NCBI RefSeq assembly: GCF_022879595.1
Contig: NZ_CP084265.1
Span: 2,852,001-2,916,000 of the forward strand
Reading direction: 5' to 3'
Length of the DNA: 64,000 nt
Source: Caballeronia sp. Lep1P3
Lineage (GTDB): Bacteria > Pseudomonadota > Gammaproteobacteria > Burkholderiales > Burkholderiaceae
Numbering within the stretch: position 1 is the stretch's first letter; each line of letters opens with the position of its first letter. The position numbers and the translations under genes are program-made. Positions 46,224 to 55,083 of the stretch are shown one piece after another. The notes below the pieces were generated by a model. It was not told the origin of the DNA. It did not search any database and was given only the letters and a program-made list of their open reading frames with translations.

Positions 46224-46676
46224 AGTCCACCCCTGATGCCACTTATGCGACGTTATATCTATATGACGTTCGGCCGAGCGTGCGACAGACCGCTGCACAC
46301 AAGCAACCAAGCTTTCAATTTTACGCGGGATTCGGGCGGCCGCAGGCGAAAACCGACAAGGGTCCGCCACATTTTGGCGCAGCGGCAACGCGCGGCGCGG
46401 CGCATTCGACATCGCACCGTTGCGTGCCGATGCCCTTCACTTAGGTCTTGTTCTACCGTGGGTAAAAAGCCAATCGTGTGCCTCAGGTAGGACCAAGGCT
46501 GCGTTCGGTACCTTCCCGCCGCCTTGCCGCGCGACTGCTTCAGCCCGGCGCACGCGTATGACAGCGACACGGCGCGCCGGTTTCCCGGCACATGAAAACG
46601 CCTATTTCGGCGACCCGGCGACCGATGCAACTTCGTCCGCGAGCCCGCTCCAGTGCGCGCCGACGAGCGTCTTCGA
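46224..46676. other. 453-base gap between the CarH-like gene and the ferritin-like gene
   Basis: It contains the palindrome listed next and A/T-rich stretches (GCGTAAAATTGAAAG on the minus strand) that could serve as a promoter for the ferritin-like gene. I saw no terminator after the regulator gene and no convincing small gene. Confidence 0.55.
46250..46269. promoter_or_regulatory. Near-perfect palindrome just upstream of the ferritin-like gene
   Basis: ACGTTATAT-CT-ATATGACGT: nine-base arms with one mismatch, A/T-rich centre, 27 bases before the start codon. The size and A/T-rich core suit a MerR-family operator over a promoter. The neighbouring CarH-like regulator is the obvious candidate; the link is inference. 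Confidence 0.5.
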
Positions 46677-47687
46677 TCATAGCACGGCGCCTTCGCGCCA
46701 CCCCGTCACGAACTCCTCGATGGGCGTCAGCCCGGGAATGTAATCGATGCCCTCGCTGAACTTGCGGCGCAGCGCCGGGCTGCTGCCGCCCGCCCAAATC
46801 CGCACGTGCGACGGCAACATCGCGCGCAATTCCGTGAGTCCGTTCGCGATGCCTTGCGCCGGCAGCACCGCCGTGAACGACAGCCCGACGATGTCCACGT
46901 CATGCGCCGACGCCGCCGTCACGATGTCGTGCAGCGGCGTCTGCAGTCCCAACTGAATGCAGTCGCATTCCGAGAGCAGGAACATGGCTTCGGCCATCAG
47001 GATGCCGAGCCCGTGGCCTTCGCCGGAGAGCGTCGTCAACAGCACGCGGGGACGTCCGCCGCGCGCGCGCAGTGCGTCGGAGAGCGGGCGCATCAGCGTG
47101 CGCAGCGTGACCTGGATCGCCTCGCTGAAAAGGTGCTCGTGATAGACCTGGAGCGTGCCCGCCGCCCACGCATTGCCGACGCGCGCGGACAGCGGCGCGG
47201 CGACGTCGATGACGAACCGTTCGAGCCCGGCGCGCGTGGCGCGCTTCAGCAGTCCGAAGCGAAAGTCCTCGTAAGCGCCGTTGCGCAGCAGCGCGACGAG
47301 CTGATCCAGCTCCGCATCCGGCGCATCCTGCCCGACGCCCGACGATTCCGCGAGGTGCTGCAGCGTTTCGATGGGCTGCGCGAGCACTTTGCTCGGACGG
47401 TGCCCCGCGTCGAGCAGACGTTTCACGAGCCGCAGCTTCGTTACCTGCTCTTGCGGATACAGCCGCTCGCCGCCGGGCGAACGCATCGGCTCGGGAAACC
47501 CGTAGCGGCGCTCCCAGACACGCAGTGTGTCCTTCGTCAGACCAATTTCCTGCGCGATGGCGCCGATGCCGATGCCGGACACGCCGGAGCCCGAGGCCCG
47601 CGCCAGCGGCGGGTCCTGCGCGCCATCGGCTTCGCCATTGCCGGCGTGGGGTTCCGAGTCGAAGTCTTGTTCGGATGTGATTGTCAT
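46677..47687 (-). CDS. MerR-family regulator with CarH/LitR-like B12-binding photoreceptor domain
   Basis: 336 residues from MTITSEQDFD. After a polar N-terminus comes a MerR helix-turn-helix (about 39-110) with LTKDTLRVWERRYGFPEP and GGERLYP, then a helical B12-binding cap and a cobalamin-binding domain. The photoreceptor signature W-x9-EH is present (Trp174, Glu184, His185), as is the cobalamin-ligand motif E-x-H-x-x-G (Glu223, His225, Gly228). In CarH these residues bind adenosylcobalamin, and light breaks the Co-C bond and releases DNA. The target is likely the ferritin-like gene downstream or other genes. An alternative TTG start lies two codons upstream. Confidence 0.87.
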   Translation of the reverse strand: MTITSEQDFDSEPHAGNGEADGAQDPPLARASGSGVSGIGIGAIAQEIGLTKDTLRVWERRYGFPEPMRSPGGERLYPQEQVTKLRLVKRLLDAGHRPSKVLAQPIETLQHLAESSGVGQDAPDAELDQLVALLRNGAYEDFRFGLLKRATRAGLERFVIDVAAPLSARVGNAWAAGTLQVYHEHLFSEAIQVTLRTLMRPLSDALRARGGRPRVLLTTLSGEGHGLGILMAEAMFLLSECDCIQLGLQTPLHDIVTAASAHDVDIVGLSFTAVLPAQGIANGLTELRAMLPSHVRIWAGGSSPALRRKFSEGIDYIPGLTPIEEFVTGWREGAVL

Positions 47688-47841
47688 GGACAAAATCGAT
47701 TTGAACGCACACCTCAGTGCGTGCAGTTTGCGTGCCCGGTCCGCAAGGTGGACAAAACGCTTTGAAGTCGACGCTTAATCATGGACAAAGCCTGTGTGCA
47801 CGCGGGCGTAAGCCGCATCGAAAGACACAGCGCCCGTGCGC

Positions 47842-47870
47842 AAAAAAGCCCGGCGCAACAGCAGCCAGGC
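47842..47870 (-). terminator. Rho-independent terminator of phaM
   Basis: On the minus strand GCCTGGC...GCCGGGC (one G-T pair) is followed by six T. It lies about 50 bases after the phaM stop and upstream of the CarH-like gene. Confidence 0.78.
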
Positions 47871-47918
47871 GTTTCTTGCATCGGGCGGGCGTTCGGCGCT
47901 TGGCGCCGAACCCCGTGG

Positions 47919-48698
47919 CTACTCCTTCTTTCGCGGCGGCGCCTTGCGCGCTGCCGCTTTCGTCGCTGCCGCGGCGGGCTTGTCTTCGCCAGCGTCCGCG
48001 GCCGTCTTGTCGGTTGCAGCCGCGTTTCCAGGAGCATTGGCTGGCGCGCCCGCATCGCCGGGAGATGCGCCTTCGCCGGCCGGTGCGCCCGTCATGCCGG
48101 GCTGGAGCATCGCGAGGTGCGCAAGCTGGTTGAACTGCGATTGCAGAACGTTCCACCAGCCGCCCGGATCGAAGCCGGGCGGAAGTCCCGCGCCGGCTTT
48201 GTCGCCGGATTGAGCGGCGGCGGCAGCGGCAGCGGCGGCCGGCTGCGCGGCCGCTTGCTGCGGCGCTTCGGGTGCCGCCGCGCCGGGCATCGGCCAGCGG
48301 CTTGCGGCTTTTTGCATGTCCGCCGCCGCGTTCTGCGCGCCCTGCGCCGAACTCTGCGCGAACGCGCCGAACGAACGCAGCGTCGCGAGCGTGGCGCGCT
48401 GCACTTCGAGCGCCTGAATCGCCGATTGCAGCATGTTGAGATTGAGCTTCAGCCATTGCTCGACGGCGCGCATGTCGGTCACGCGCTTGTCGAGCTCCTC
48501 GATGTTCGTGAGCGGCGCGAGCATGTCCGACATCATCGACAGCGATGGATTCGCGCCCTGCCCGCCGCCCGACATCGCCGCCGCGAACGGATTCAGGCGC
48601 ATCATTTCCCACATCTTGCCCATCATGTCGGCCTGGCCGAAGCCGGCGAAGCCGGGAATGGAAAACGGCGGAGTGCCGCCGCCCGAGGTATCCGTCAT
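47919..48698 (-). CDS. phaM: PhaM-type polyhydroxyalkanoate granule regulatory protein
   Basis: 259 residues. The N-terminal SIPGFAGFGQADMMGKMWEMM and the helical region to about 120 are the PhaM signature; Ala/Pro/Gln-rich linkers follow, and the tail is Lys/Arg/Ala-rich (KAAARKAPPRKKE), like histone H1. In Cupriavidus PhaM activates PHA synthase and binds DNA, linking granules to the nucleoid. The start follows GAGGAACGACGA. The enoyl-CoA hydratase gene ends 56 bases upstream on the same strand. Confidence 0.92.
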   Translation of the reverse strand: MTDTSGGGTPPFSIPGFAGFGQADMMGKMWEMMRLNPFAAAMSGGGQGANPSLSMMSDMLAPLTNIEELDKRVTDMRAVEQWLKLNLNMLQSAIQALEVQRATLATLRSFGAFAQSSAQGAQNAAADMQKAASRWPMPGAAAPEAPQQAAAQPAAAAAAAAAQSGDKAGAGLPPGFDPGGWWNVLQSQFNQLAHLAMLQPGMTGAPAGEGASPGDAGAPANAPGNAAATDKTAADAGEDKPAAAATKAAARKAPPRKKE

Positions 48699-48754
48699 TC
48701 GTCGTTCCTCCTCAATTGATTGATCGCCGATGCGTGCCGTCAGGCCCGCTTCCG

Positions 48755-49582
48755 TCAGAACGGCGCGCCGCCCGGAAAATCCGGCGCGCGGCGCTCGCGC
48801 AGCGAACGCATGCCTTCGTGCACGTCCGGTCCCGCAAAGCCCATGAATTCCAGCGCAAGCGACGTATCGAAGGTCGGCCCCGCCGTGCGCAGCCAGTTGT
48901 TCAACGCGTACTTGGTCCAGCGTATGGCCGTCTGCGATCCCTGCGCGAGCCGGTTCGCCACTTCGATCGCCCTGGGCAGCAGTTCGCTTTCCTCGACCGC
49001 GAGCGACACGAGGCCGATGCGCTCCGCTTCTTCGCCGCTCATCGGCTCGCATAGCAGCAGATAGTACTTGGCCTTCGCCATCCCGCACAGCAGCGGCCAC
49101 ACGATCGCCGCGTGATCGCCCGCCGCGACGCCTAAGCGCGTATGCCCGTCGATGATGCGCGCCGACTTCGCTGCGATCGAGATGTCGGCGAGCAGGCCCG
49201 CGACGAGGCCCGCGCCGACCGCCGGGCCGTGCATCGCGGAGACGATCGGCTTGCTGCAGTTGATGACGTTGTACACGAGGTCGCGCGCCTCGCGCCAGAC
49301 GCGCGCGCGCACGTCGAAGTCGTTCGCCATCTCCTCGACGAGCGCGAGATCGCCGCCCGCCGAGAAGCCCTTGCCTTCGCCGCGAATCAGCGCGACGCGC
49401 GTGTCGGGATCGCGGTCGATGTCGCGCCAGATATCGGCCAGTTCGCGGTGCATGTTGGCGTCGGCGGTCGAGAGGCCGCTCTTGTTCGCGCCGGCGCCCG
49501 GCATCACCACTTCGAGCACGCCGTGCGCCTGCCGCCGCAATTGCAGCGACGTGTAGCCGCTATAGAGAGAAAGGTCGCTCAT
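48755..49582 (-). CDS. Enoyl-CoA hydratase/isomerase family protein
   Basis: 275-residue crotonase-fold protein. It has the oxyanion-hole segments [19 protein letters not shown] and [23 protein letters not shown], and the following [23 protein letters not shown]. Substrate cannot be read from sequence. The gene lies between a substrate-binding protein and phaM on the same strand; the acyl-CoA chemistry could feed PHA or beta-oxidation. Confidence 0.9.
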   Translation of the reverse strand: MSDLSLYSGYTSLQLRRQAHGVLEVVMPGAGANKSGLSTADANMHRELADIWRDIDRDPDTRVALIRGEGKGFSAGGDLALVEEMANDFDVRARVWREARDLVYNVINCSKPIVSAMHGPAVGAGLVAGLLADISIAAKSARIIDGHTRLGVAAGDHAAIVWPLLCGMAKAKYYLLLCEPMSGEEAERIGLVSLAVEESELLPRAIEVANRLAQGSQTAIRWTKYALNNWLRTAGPTFDTSLALEFMGFAGPDVHEGMRSLRERRAPDFPGGAPF

Positions 49583-49600
49583 ACCAGGTTCGCCTGTGAT

Positions 49601-50785
49601 TTAGCGCGGCTGATACACCCATTTGCCGTCGCGGATTTCGACCATCACGCGGGCGCGCTGATCGAGACCGATGTGATCGTTCTGCGTCATGTTGACGAGC
49701 CCGTTGGTATCCGCGAAGTTCTTCGTGCCTTCGAGCGCGTCGCGCAGCGCACCGCGAAAGGCGGGCGTGCCGGGCGCGCCCGCTTTCATCGCGATGGGCA
49801 CGGCGCGTTGCAGCAGCATGCCGGCATCCCACGTGTACGAGCCGAACGCCGACACCGTGCCCGCGCCCTGCTTCGCTTCGTACAGTTTGATGTAGGCGAG
49901 CGCGAGCCGCTTGGCCGGATGATCGTCGGGCAACTGCGCGGCGACGAGCACCGGGCTCGTCGGCAGGAAGGTGCCGTTGCAATCCGCTGCGCACACGCGC
50001 AGGAAGTCGCGGTTCCCGACGCCGTGGTTGTGATAGACGAGGCCCTTGTAGCCGCGCTGCGCGAGCGTCTTCGGCGGCAACGCGGCGGGCGTGCCGGCCG
50101 CGCCGACGACCACCGCGTCCGGCTTCGCCGCGAGGATCTTGAGGATCTGCCCGGTCACGCTCGGGTCCGTGCGGTTGAAGCGCTCGTTCGCCACGACCGC
50201 GATCTTGTGAATCTGCGCGAACTTCGCGACCTCGGCGTAGAACGTCTCGCCGAGCGCGTCAGCCTGGCCGATGTAGGCGAGCGTCTTCACGCCATGGTTG
50301 CTCGCGTGCTCGACGATCGCCGATGCCATCATCGCGTCGGTCTGCGGCGTCTTGAAGACCCAGCGCCGCTTGTCGTCCACCGGCTCGATGATCTTCGCCG
50401 ACGAAGCGAGCGAGATGGTCGGCGTCTGGCCTTGCGCGACCACGTCGATCATCGCGAGCGAGTTCGGCGTGATCGACGAACCGATGATCGCATCGACATG
50501 CTCTTCGGTGATGAGCTTCTTCGTGCTTTGCACGGCTTGCGTGGTGTCGGAGGCGTCGTCGAGGACGATGTAATCGACCGGGGCGCCGCCCATCTGCTTC
50601 GGCAGAAGCGCGGCGGTGTCGCGCGCCGGAATGCCGAGCGATGCGGCCGGTCCGGTGAGCGACAGCACGAGGCCGATCTTGACGTGCGGCGTCTCGGCCA
50701 GCGCGGTTGTCGTTGCGGCCAGCGTGATCGCCGTGATCGCCGTGGCCGCGATGGACCCCGCCACCTTCCACCTGCTCCTGCGCAT
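49601..50785 (-). CDS. Branched-chain amino acid-type ABC transporter substrate-binding protein
   Basis: 394 residues, periplasmic binding protein of type I fold (Peripla_BP_6, LivJ-like). A signal peptide (about 1-30, RSRWKVAGSIAATAITAITL) is followed by VKIGLVLSLTGPAASLGIPARD and FGSYTWDAGMLLQRA. The start is chosen from GGAG seven bases upstream. No permease or ATPase gene is adjacent, so it is an orphan receptor relying on components elsewhere. It ends 18 bases before the enoyl-CoA hydratase gene. Confidence 0.92.
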   Translation of the reverse strand: MRRSRWKVAGSIAATAITAITLAATTTALAETPHVKIGLVLSLTGPAASLGIPARDTAALLPKQMGGAPVDYIVLDDASDTTQAVQSTKKLITEEHVDAIIGSSITPNSLAMIDVVAQGQTPTISLASSAKIIEPVDDKRRWVFKTPQTDAMMASAIVEHASNHGVKTLAYIGQADALGETFYAEVAKFAQIHKIAVVANERFNRTDPSVTGQILKILAAKPDAVVVGAAGTPAALPPKTLAQRGYKGLVYHNHGVGNRDFLRVCAADCNGTFLPTSPVLVAAQLPDDHPAKRLALAYIKLYEAKQGAGTVSAFGSYTWDAGMLLQRAVPIAMKAGAPGTPAFRGALRDALEGTKNFADTNGLVNMTQNDHIGLDQRARVMVEIRDGKWVYQPR

Positions 50786-50927
50786 GAGAGTCTCCATGTC
50801 GTTTGTTCTTGTCGTGCGGCGCGACGCGCCCCGGCAAGTGTAAGGTGGCGGCTGCGTTCGACGCATCGGGCGAAACCCGTTGCGCCGGCGTTGCGTCGAC
50901 GTTGCACCGAGGTCGCCTAAGCCGCGC

Positions 50928-51914
50928 TCAGTGCTCGAGCTGCACGACCGCCTGATCGATCGCGCCGAAGATCGACTTGCCGCCTTCGTCGAACATTTCG
51001 ATCTTCACGCTGTCGCCGAACTTCATGAACTCCGTTTGCGGCGCGCCGTGCTCGATGGTCTCGAGGCACCGCTTCTCGGCGATGCAGCAGTAGCCGCGCT
51101 TCTCGTCCTTGTTCGAGATCGTGCCCGACCCGACGATGGACCCCGCGCGCAGATTGCGCGTCTTCGCCGCATGCGCGATCAGCTGGCCGAAGTGGAAGAC
51201 CATGTCCACGCCGCAATCCGGCTGGCCGACCTTCTTGCCGTTCCAGTGGACGGTCATCGGCCGATGCACGCGGCCTTCGCGCCAGGCATCGCCGAGTTCG
51301 TCCGGCGTGACGGCGACGGGCGAGAACGAAGTCGCCGGCTTGCTCTGGAAGAAGCCGAAGCCTTTCGCGAGTTCGGCGGGAATCAGATTGCGCAGCGAAA
51401 CGTCGTTGACGAGCATCAGCAGGCGCACGCTTTTCACCGCTTCGTCGGGCGTGGGCGCCATCGGCACGTCGGATGTGATGACCGCGACTTCCGCCTCGAA
51501 GTCGATGCCATACGACTCCGACGCGCACACGATGTCGTCCGTCGGCCCGAGAAAGTCGTCGCTGCCGCCCTGGTACATCAGCGGATCGGTCCAGAACTCG
51601 GGCGGCATCTGCGCGCCGCGCGCGCGTCGCACGAGTTCCACATGATTGACGTAGGACGAGCCATCGGCCCATTGAAAAGCGCGCGGCAGCGGCGCCATGC
51701 ACGCTTTCGGATCGAACGCGAACGCATGGCGCGCGCGGCCCTGATTCAGCGCTTCATAGGCGTCGAGCAGTTGCGGCGCGTAGAACGCCCAGTCGTCGAG
51801 CGTGCGTTGCAGCGTCGAGACGATTCCATCGGGAATGACGGCCGTGCGCAGGTCGCGCGACACGACGATGAGTTGGCCGTCGCGCGTGCCGTCCTTCAGC
51901 GTGGCTAGTTTCAT
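50928..51914 (-). CDS. Fumarylacetoacetate hydrolase (FAH) family protein
   Basis: 328 residues from MKLATLKDGTRDG. The FAH fold is shown by ESYGIDFEAEVAVITSDVPM (metal-binding Glu residues), LLMLVNDVSLRNLI, VHWNGKKVGQPDCGVDMVFHFGQLIAHA and AGSIVGSGTISNKDEKRGY. The family cleaves acylpyruvates in aromatic catabolism. Its length and DVSLRNLIPAEL are typical of fumarylacetoacetases of tyrosine breakdown, but homogentisate genes are absent here. It diverges from an IclR regulator; a -10-like TAAAAT on the minus strand lies at 51953-51958. Confidence 0.9.
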   Translation of the reverse strand: MKLATLKDGTRDGQLIVVSRDLRTAVIPDGIVSTLQRTLDDWAFYAPQLLDAYEALNQGRARHAFAFDPKACMAPLPRAFQWADGSSYVNHVELVRRARGAQMPPEFWTDPLMYQGGSDDFLGPTDDIVCASESYGIDFEAEVAVITSDVPMAPTPDEAVKSVRLLMLVNDVSLRNLIPAELAKGFGFFQSKPATSFSPVAVTPDELGDAWREGRVHRPMTVHWNGKKVGQPDCGVDMVFHFGQLIAHAAKTRNLRAGSIVGSGTISNKDEKRGYCCIAEKRCLETIEHGAPQTEFMKFGDSVKIEMFDEGGKSIFGAIDQAVVQLEH

Positions 51915-51999
51915 AAAGGCAGTCGTGGCTGGGATGACGTTAAGGGAAATGTATTTTACGATGGTGAATCCCTGTGACTTCGGCTCGCCCGCGCTTTTC

Positions 52000-52824
52000 A
52001 TGTCCTCGAACTCGACCGCCACCGCCGACGACGATATCGACGCTTCTGACGCAACTTCGGAGGAGAAGGCGCGCTCCGGCATTCAATCGATCGAAGTCGG
52101 CTTCCGCCTGCTCGATGTGCTCACCAACGAGCCGCGCGCGATGATGCTGCGCGATCTCGCGCAGCGCGCGGGCATGAGTCCGGCGAAGGCGCATCGCTAT
52201 CTCGTGAGCTTCGTGCGGCTCGGGCTTGCATCGCAGGACCCGCTTTCCGGGCGCTACGAACTCGGCGGCTTCGCGCTGCAGATGGGACTCGCGCGGCTCG
52301 CGCGCGTGGACGGCGTGAAACTCGCGCGCATCGCGCTCGCCGAACTGCGCGACCGGCTCGATCAGACCGTTGGCATCGCGGTGTGGGGCAATCAGGGGCC
52401 GACCGTCGTGCACTGGATGGAATCGAGCTATCCGGCGAAGGCATCGCTCAAACTCGGCGATGTCATGCCGCTGCTGTCGTCGGCGACGGGCCTCTTGTTC
52501 GCCGCGTATCTTCCGCGCAGCAAGACGCAGCCGATGCTCGACCGCGAACTCGCGGCCACGAAACAGACGCTCGCGGATGTCGAGCCGCTTCTCGCCGATG
52601 TGCGCGAACACGGCGCGGCGCGCGTCGAAGGCATGCTGCTGCCGACGATCCACGCGTTCTGCACGCCGGTGTTCGATTCGACCGGCGCACTCGCGCTCGG
52701 GCTCATCGCGCTCGGACACGAAGGCGCGTTCGACACGCGCTGGGGCGGCGAAATCGACACGGCGCTGCGCGAATGCGCGCGCGGCTTGTCGTATGAACTG
52801 GGGTACAAGACGGGCGAGCGGTGA
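52000..52824 (+). CDS. IclR-family transcriptional regulator
   Basis: 274 residues. An N-terminal winged helix (about 30-90) has GFRLLDVLTNEPRAMMLRDLAQRAGMSPAKAHRYLVSFVRL split over its helices, and the effector domain has GIAVWGNQGPTVVHW, LSSATGLLFAAYL and STGALALGLIALG. It is divergent from the FAH gene, its likely target. The start is uncertain: an ATG 13 codons upstream (51961) is also in frame and neither has a strong ribosome site. Confidence 0.87.
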   Translation: MSSNSTATADDDIDASDATSEEKARSGIQSIEVGFRLLDVLTNEPRAMMLRDLAQRAGMSPAKAHRYLVSFVRLGLASQDPLSGRYELGGFALQMGLARLARVDGVKLARIALAELRDRLDQTVGIAVWGNQGPTVVHWMESSYPAKASLKLGDVMPLLSSATGLLFAAYLPRSKTQPMLDRELAATKQTLADVEPLLADVREHGAARVEGMLLPTIHAFCTPVFDSTGALALGLIALGHEGAFDTRWGGEIDTALRECARGLSYELGYKTGER

Positions 52825-52905
52825 TGGCGGTTCGTGCGCCGGGGCGAGGAACATGGTTTCCGGCGCGCGTGTCTTAAGATCTCCGCTTTTTTGCTTGCAA
52901 TTCCG

Positions 52906-54114
52906 ATGTCCCTGTTTTCGATACTTCGCCCTCGTCCCGCGCGCGGGGAGCGCGCCGATGCCGCGTCGTCGCCTTTTGGGCCACGCGGCTGGGGGCGCTG
53001 GCTTCTGGCCGCGCTGATCGTCGCCGTCCTGCACTGGATCGCGATGCGCTGGATCGAGCGCGCGAAGCAGCCGGTGAATGAGCCGCCCGCCGAGAAACCG
53101 CCCGTGCAGGTGGAATTGCTGACGCCGAAGCCCATCGCGCCGCCGACGCCCGCGAAGCCGGCTGCGCCCGCGCCCGCGAAGAAGCCGCCGCCGACACCCG
53201 CCGCGCGCCCGGCGCCCGCGCCCGCGCCCGCCGCCGTTCCGAACGCGACGACGCCTTCGAGCGCCCAGCCGGACGCCGACCTTGCCGCGCAAGAAGCGGC
53301 ACGGCAGGCTGCGGAACGGGCCGCACAAGCCGCAGCCGCGCAAGCCGCAGCCGCCGCGCAAAACACGGCCGTCGCTTCCGGCGACAAGTTCAGCGTCCCG
53401 CCCACCGGCGAATTGCGTTACGACACGCTGGTCAACGGCGTGATGAACCAGACCGGCACGATCCACTGGGCGAACGACGGCCAGCATTACCAGATGGTCG
53501 TTTCGATCCCGCTGCCGTTCGTCGGTCCGTACGTTTATCTCAGCCAGGGCCATATCGACGGATTCGGCATCGCGCCCGAGCAGTATTCGGAAAAGCGCGG
53601 CCGCCGCGCCGCCGACATCGCCGTCTTCAATCGCGAGACCAGGCAGATCGTCTATACGCGCACGCCGAACGCGCAGCCGCTCGCGGACGGCGCGCAGGAC
53701 CGCTTCAGCTTCGTCATGCAACTGGCGAGCCTCGTGCGCGGCGCGCCGGATGTTTACAAACCGGGCGTCACGCGCCAGTTCAGCGTTGCCGACAACGACA
53801 GCAGCGAAATCTGGCCGATTGAGACCGTCGGCGATGAAACCGTGCAAACGCGCGACGGCTTCGTGAGCGCGCGCCACTTCACGCGTCTGCCGCGCCGCGA
53901 AGGAGACCGGCGCAAGCTCGACATCTGGCTCGCGCCCGCGCTGGGCTGGCTTCCCGCGCGCATCGTGCAGACCGAGCCGAACGGCATGCAGATCGAGATG
54001 CTCTGGGCGGGAAAGCTCGCGCCGCCGCCCGCTAACGGCCAGCCGGCCGCCCCGGGCATGCCGGATGCGTCGGAGGAAACGGCGCCCGCCGCGGGCGAGG
54101 CCGTGAGGCCGTAG
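52906..54114 (+). CDS. DUF3108 domain protein with N-terminal anchor and Pro/Ala-rich linker
   Basis: 402 residues. A single helix (about 25-45), then a Pro/Ala/Lys-rich segment (about 60-130) and an Ala/Gln-rich segment like those of TonB or TolA proteins, and a C-terminal exported DUF3108 domain (about 165-380) with GELRYDTLVNGVMNQTGTIHW and TRLPRREGDRRKLDIWLAPALGWLP. The DUF3108 family is exported and of unknown function. The long linker could span the periplasm. Start chosen at MSLFSILRPR. Confidence 0.88.
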   Translation: MSLFSILRPRPARGERADAASSPFGPRGWGRWLLAALIVAVLHWIAMRWIERAKQPVNEPPAEKPPVQVELLTPKPIAPPTPAKPAAPAPAKKPPPTPAARPAPAPAPAAVPNATTPSSAQPDADLAAQEAARQAAERAAQAAAAQAAAAAQNTAVASGDKFSVPPTGELRYDTLVNGVMNQTGTIHWANDGQHYQMVVSIPLPFVGPYVYLSQGHIDGFGIAPEQYSEKRGRRAADIAVFNRETRQIVYTRTPNAQPLADGAQDRFSFVMQLASLVRGAPDVYKPGVTRQFSVADNDSSEIWPIETVGDETVQTRDGFVSARHFTRLPRREGDRRKLDIWLAPALGWLPARIVQTEPNGMQIEMLWAGKLAPPPANGQPAAPGMPDASEETAPAAGEAVRP

Positions 54115-54168
54115 CGGCGGCGCCTCGTACTAGACGCACAACGCACAAGCGAACTCCACGGAGCGGAT

Positions 54169-54957
54169 ATGCAGGTGAACATCAAAGGCATCGACACGCG
54201 ATATGTCCTCGATAACGAAGGCGGCGGTCCCTGGCTGACTTTCATCCATCAACTGGCCGGCGATCTGTCGGTGTGGGACCAGATGGCCGGCTACTTCCGC
54301 AACAGTTTCACCGTCATGCGCTACGACCTGCGCGGACACGGCCGCACCGCGCTGTCGCCGGACGCCTTCACGATCGACGATCTCGCCGACGACCTCGCCG
54401 AATTGCTCGACAGGCTGGGCGCGCCGACCACGCATGTCGTCGGCCTGTCGATTGGCGGCATGGTCGCGCAGAAGTTCGCCATCAACCATGCGGACAAAGT
54501 GGATTCCCTGACGGTAGTCGGTGCGCCCGCCTATATCCGCGAGCAAGCGCGCCCGGCGTTCGCCGAACGCGCCGCTTCGGTGCGCGAAAAGGGCATCGGG
54601 AGCATTGTCGAGCCGACGCTCGAGCGCTGGCTGACCGAAGGATTTCGCCGCGCGCATCCCGAAGTCGTCGAGCAAATAGGTGAGACGATTGCGCATACGC
54701 CGCCCGAAGGTTTCGCGCGCGCCGCCGAAGCCGTGAGCCGTTTCGATGCGAGGAGCGGCCTCGCGTCGATCGCGAAGCGCACGCTCGTGATTGCCGGCGA
54801 AGCCGACAATGGCACGCCGCATGCTGAATCCAGAGTGATCGCCGACACCGTGCCGGGCGCGCAATTCGAACTTCTGGATGCGGCACATCTGTCTCCGGTC
54901 GAGGCGTCGCAGCGTTTTTGCGCATTGCTCGATGCGTTTCTGCGCAGCCCAGCCTGA
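54169..54957 (+). CDS. Alpha/beta hydrolase, 3-oxoadipate enol-lactonase-like
   Basis: 262 residues. PcaD-like hydrolase with a nucleophile elbow GLSIGGMVAQ (Ser about 94), oxyanion loop LTFIHQLAGDLSVWDQM, RYDLRGHGRT, an acid in VIAGEADNGTP and the catalytic His in DAAHLSPVEAS. In the beta-ketoadipate pathway such enzymes open the lactone, but no pca gene is adjacent, so the substrate is unproven. It lies 54 bases after the DUF3108 gene on the same strand. Confidence 0.88.
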   Translation: MQVNIKGIDTRYVLDNEGGGPWLTFIHQLAGDLSVWDQMAGYFRNSFTVMRYDLRGHGRTALSPDAFTIDDLADDLAELLDRLGAPTTHVVGLSIGGMVAQKFAINHADKVDSLTVVGAPAYIREQARPAFAERAASVREKGIGSIVEPTLERWLTEGFRRAHPEVVEQIGETIAHTPPEGFARAAEAVSRFDARSGLASIAKRTLVIAGEADNGTPHAESRVIADTVPGAQFELLDAAHLSPVEASQRFCALLDAFLRSPA

Positions 54958-54966
54958 GTGCGTTTC

Positions 54967-55006
54967 AAAAAGAAAAGCCTCGATAACACTGGCAGCACGT
55001 CGAGGC
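54967..55006 (-). terminator. Minus-strand terminator in a plus-strand gene region
   Basis: GCCTCGA/TCGAGGC arms with a 16-base loop are followed on the minus strand by TTTTCTTTTTG. No recognised minus-strand gene ends here; the nearest genes (alpha/beta hydrolase and DUF3567) are plus-strand. Confidence 0.65.
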
Positions 55007-55083
55007 CACCCCTTGAATTCCAGCCTGATCGCTCCACTTTTGATGCAGGTCGCCAAGGAGCAACAGGATTAAGGAGTGTCGCC

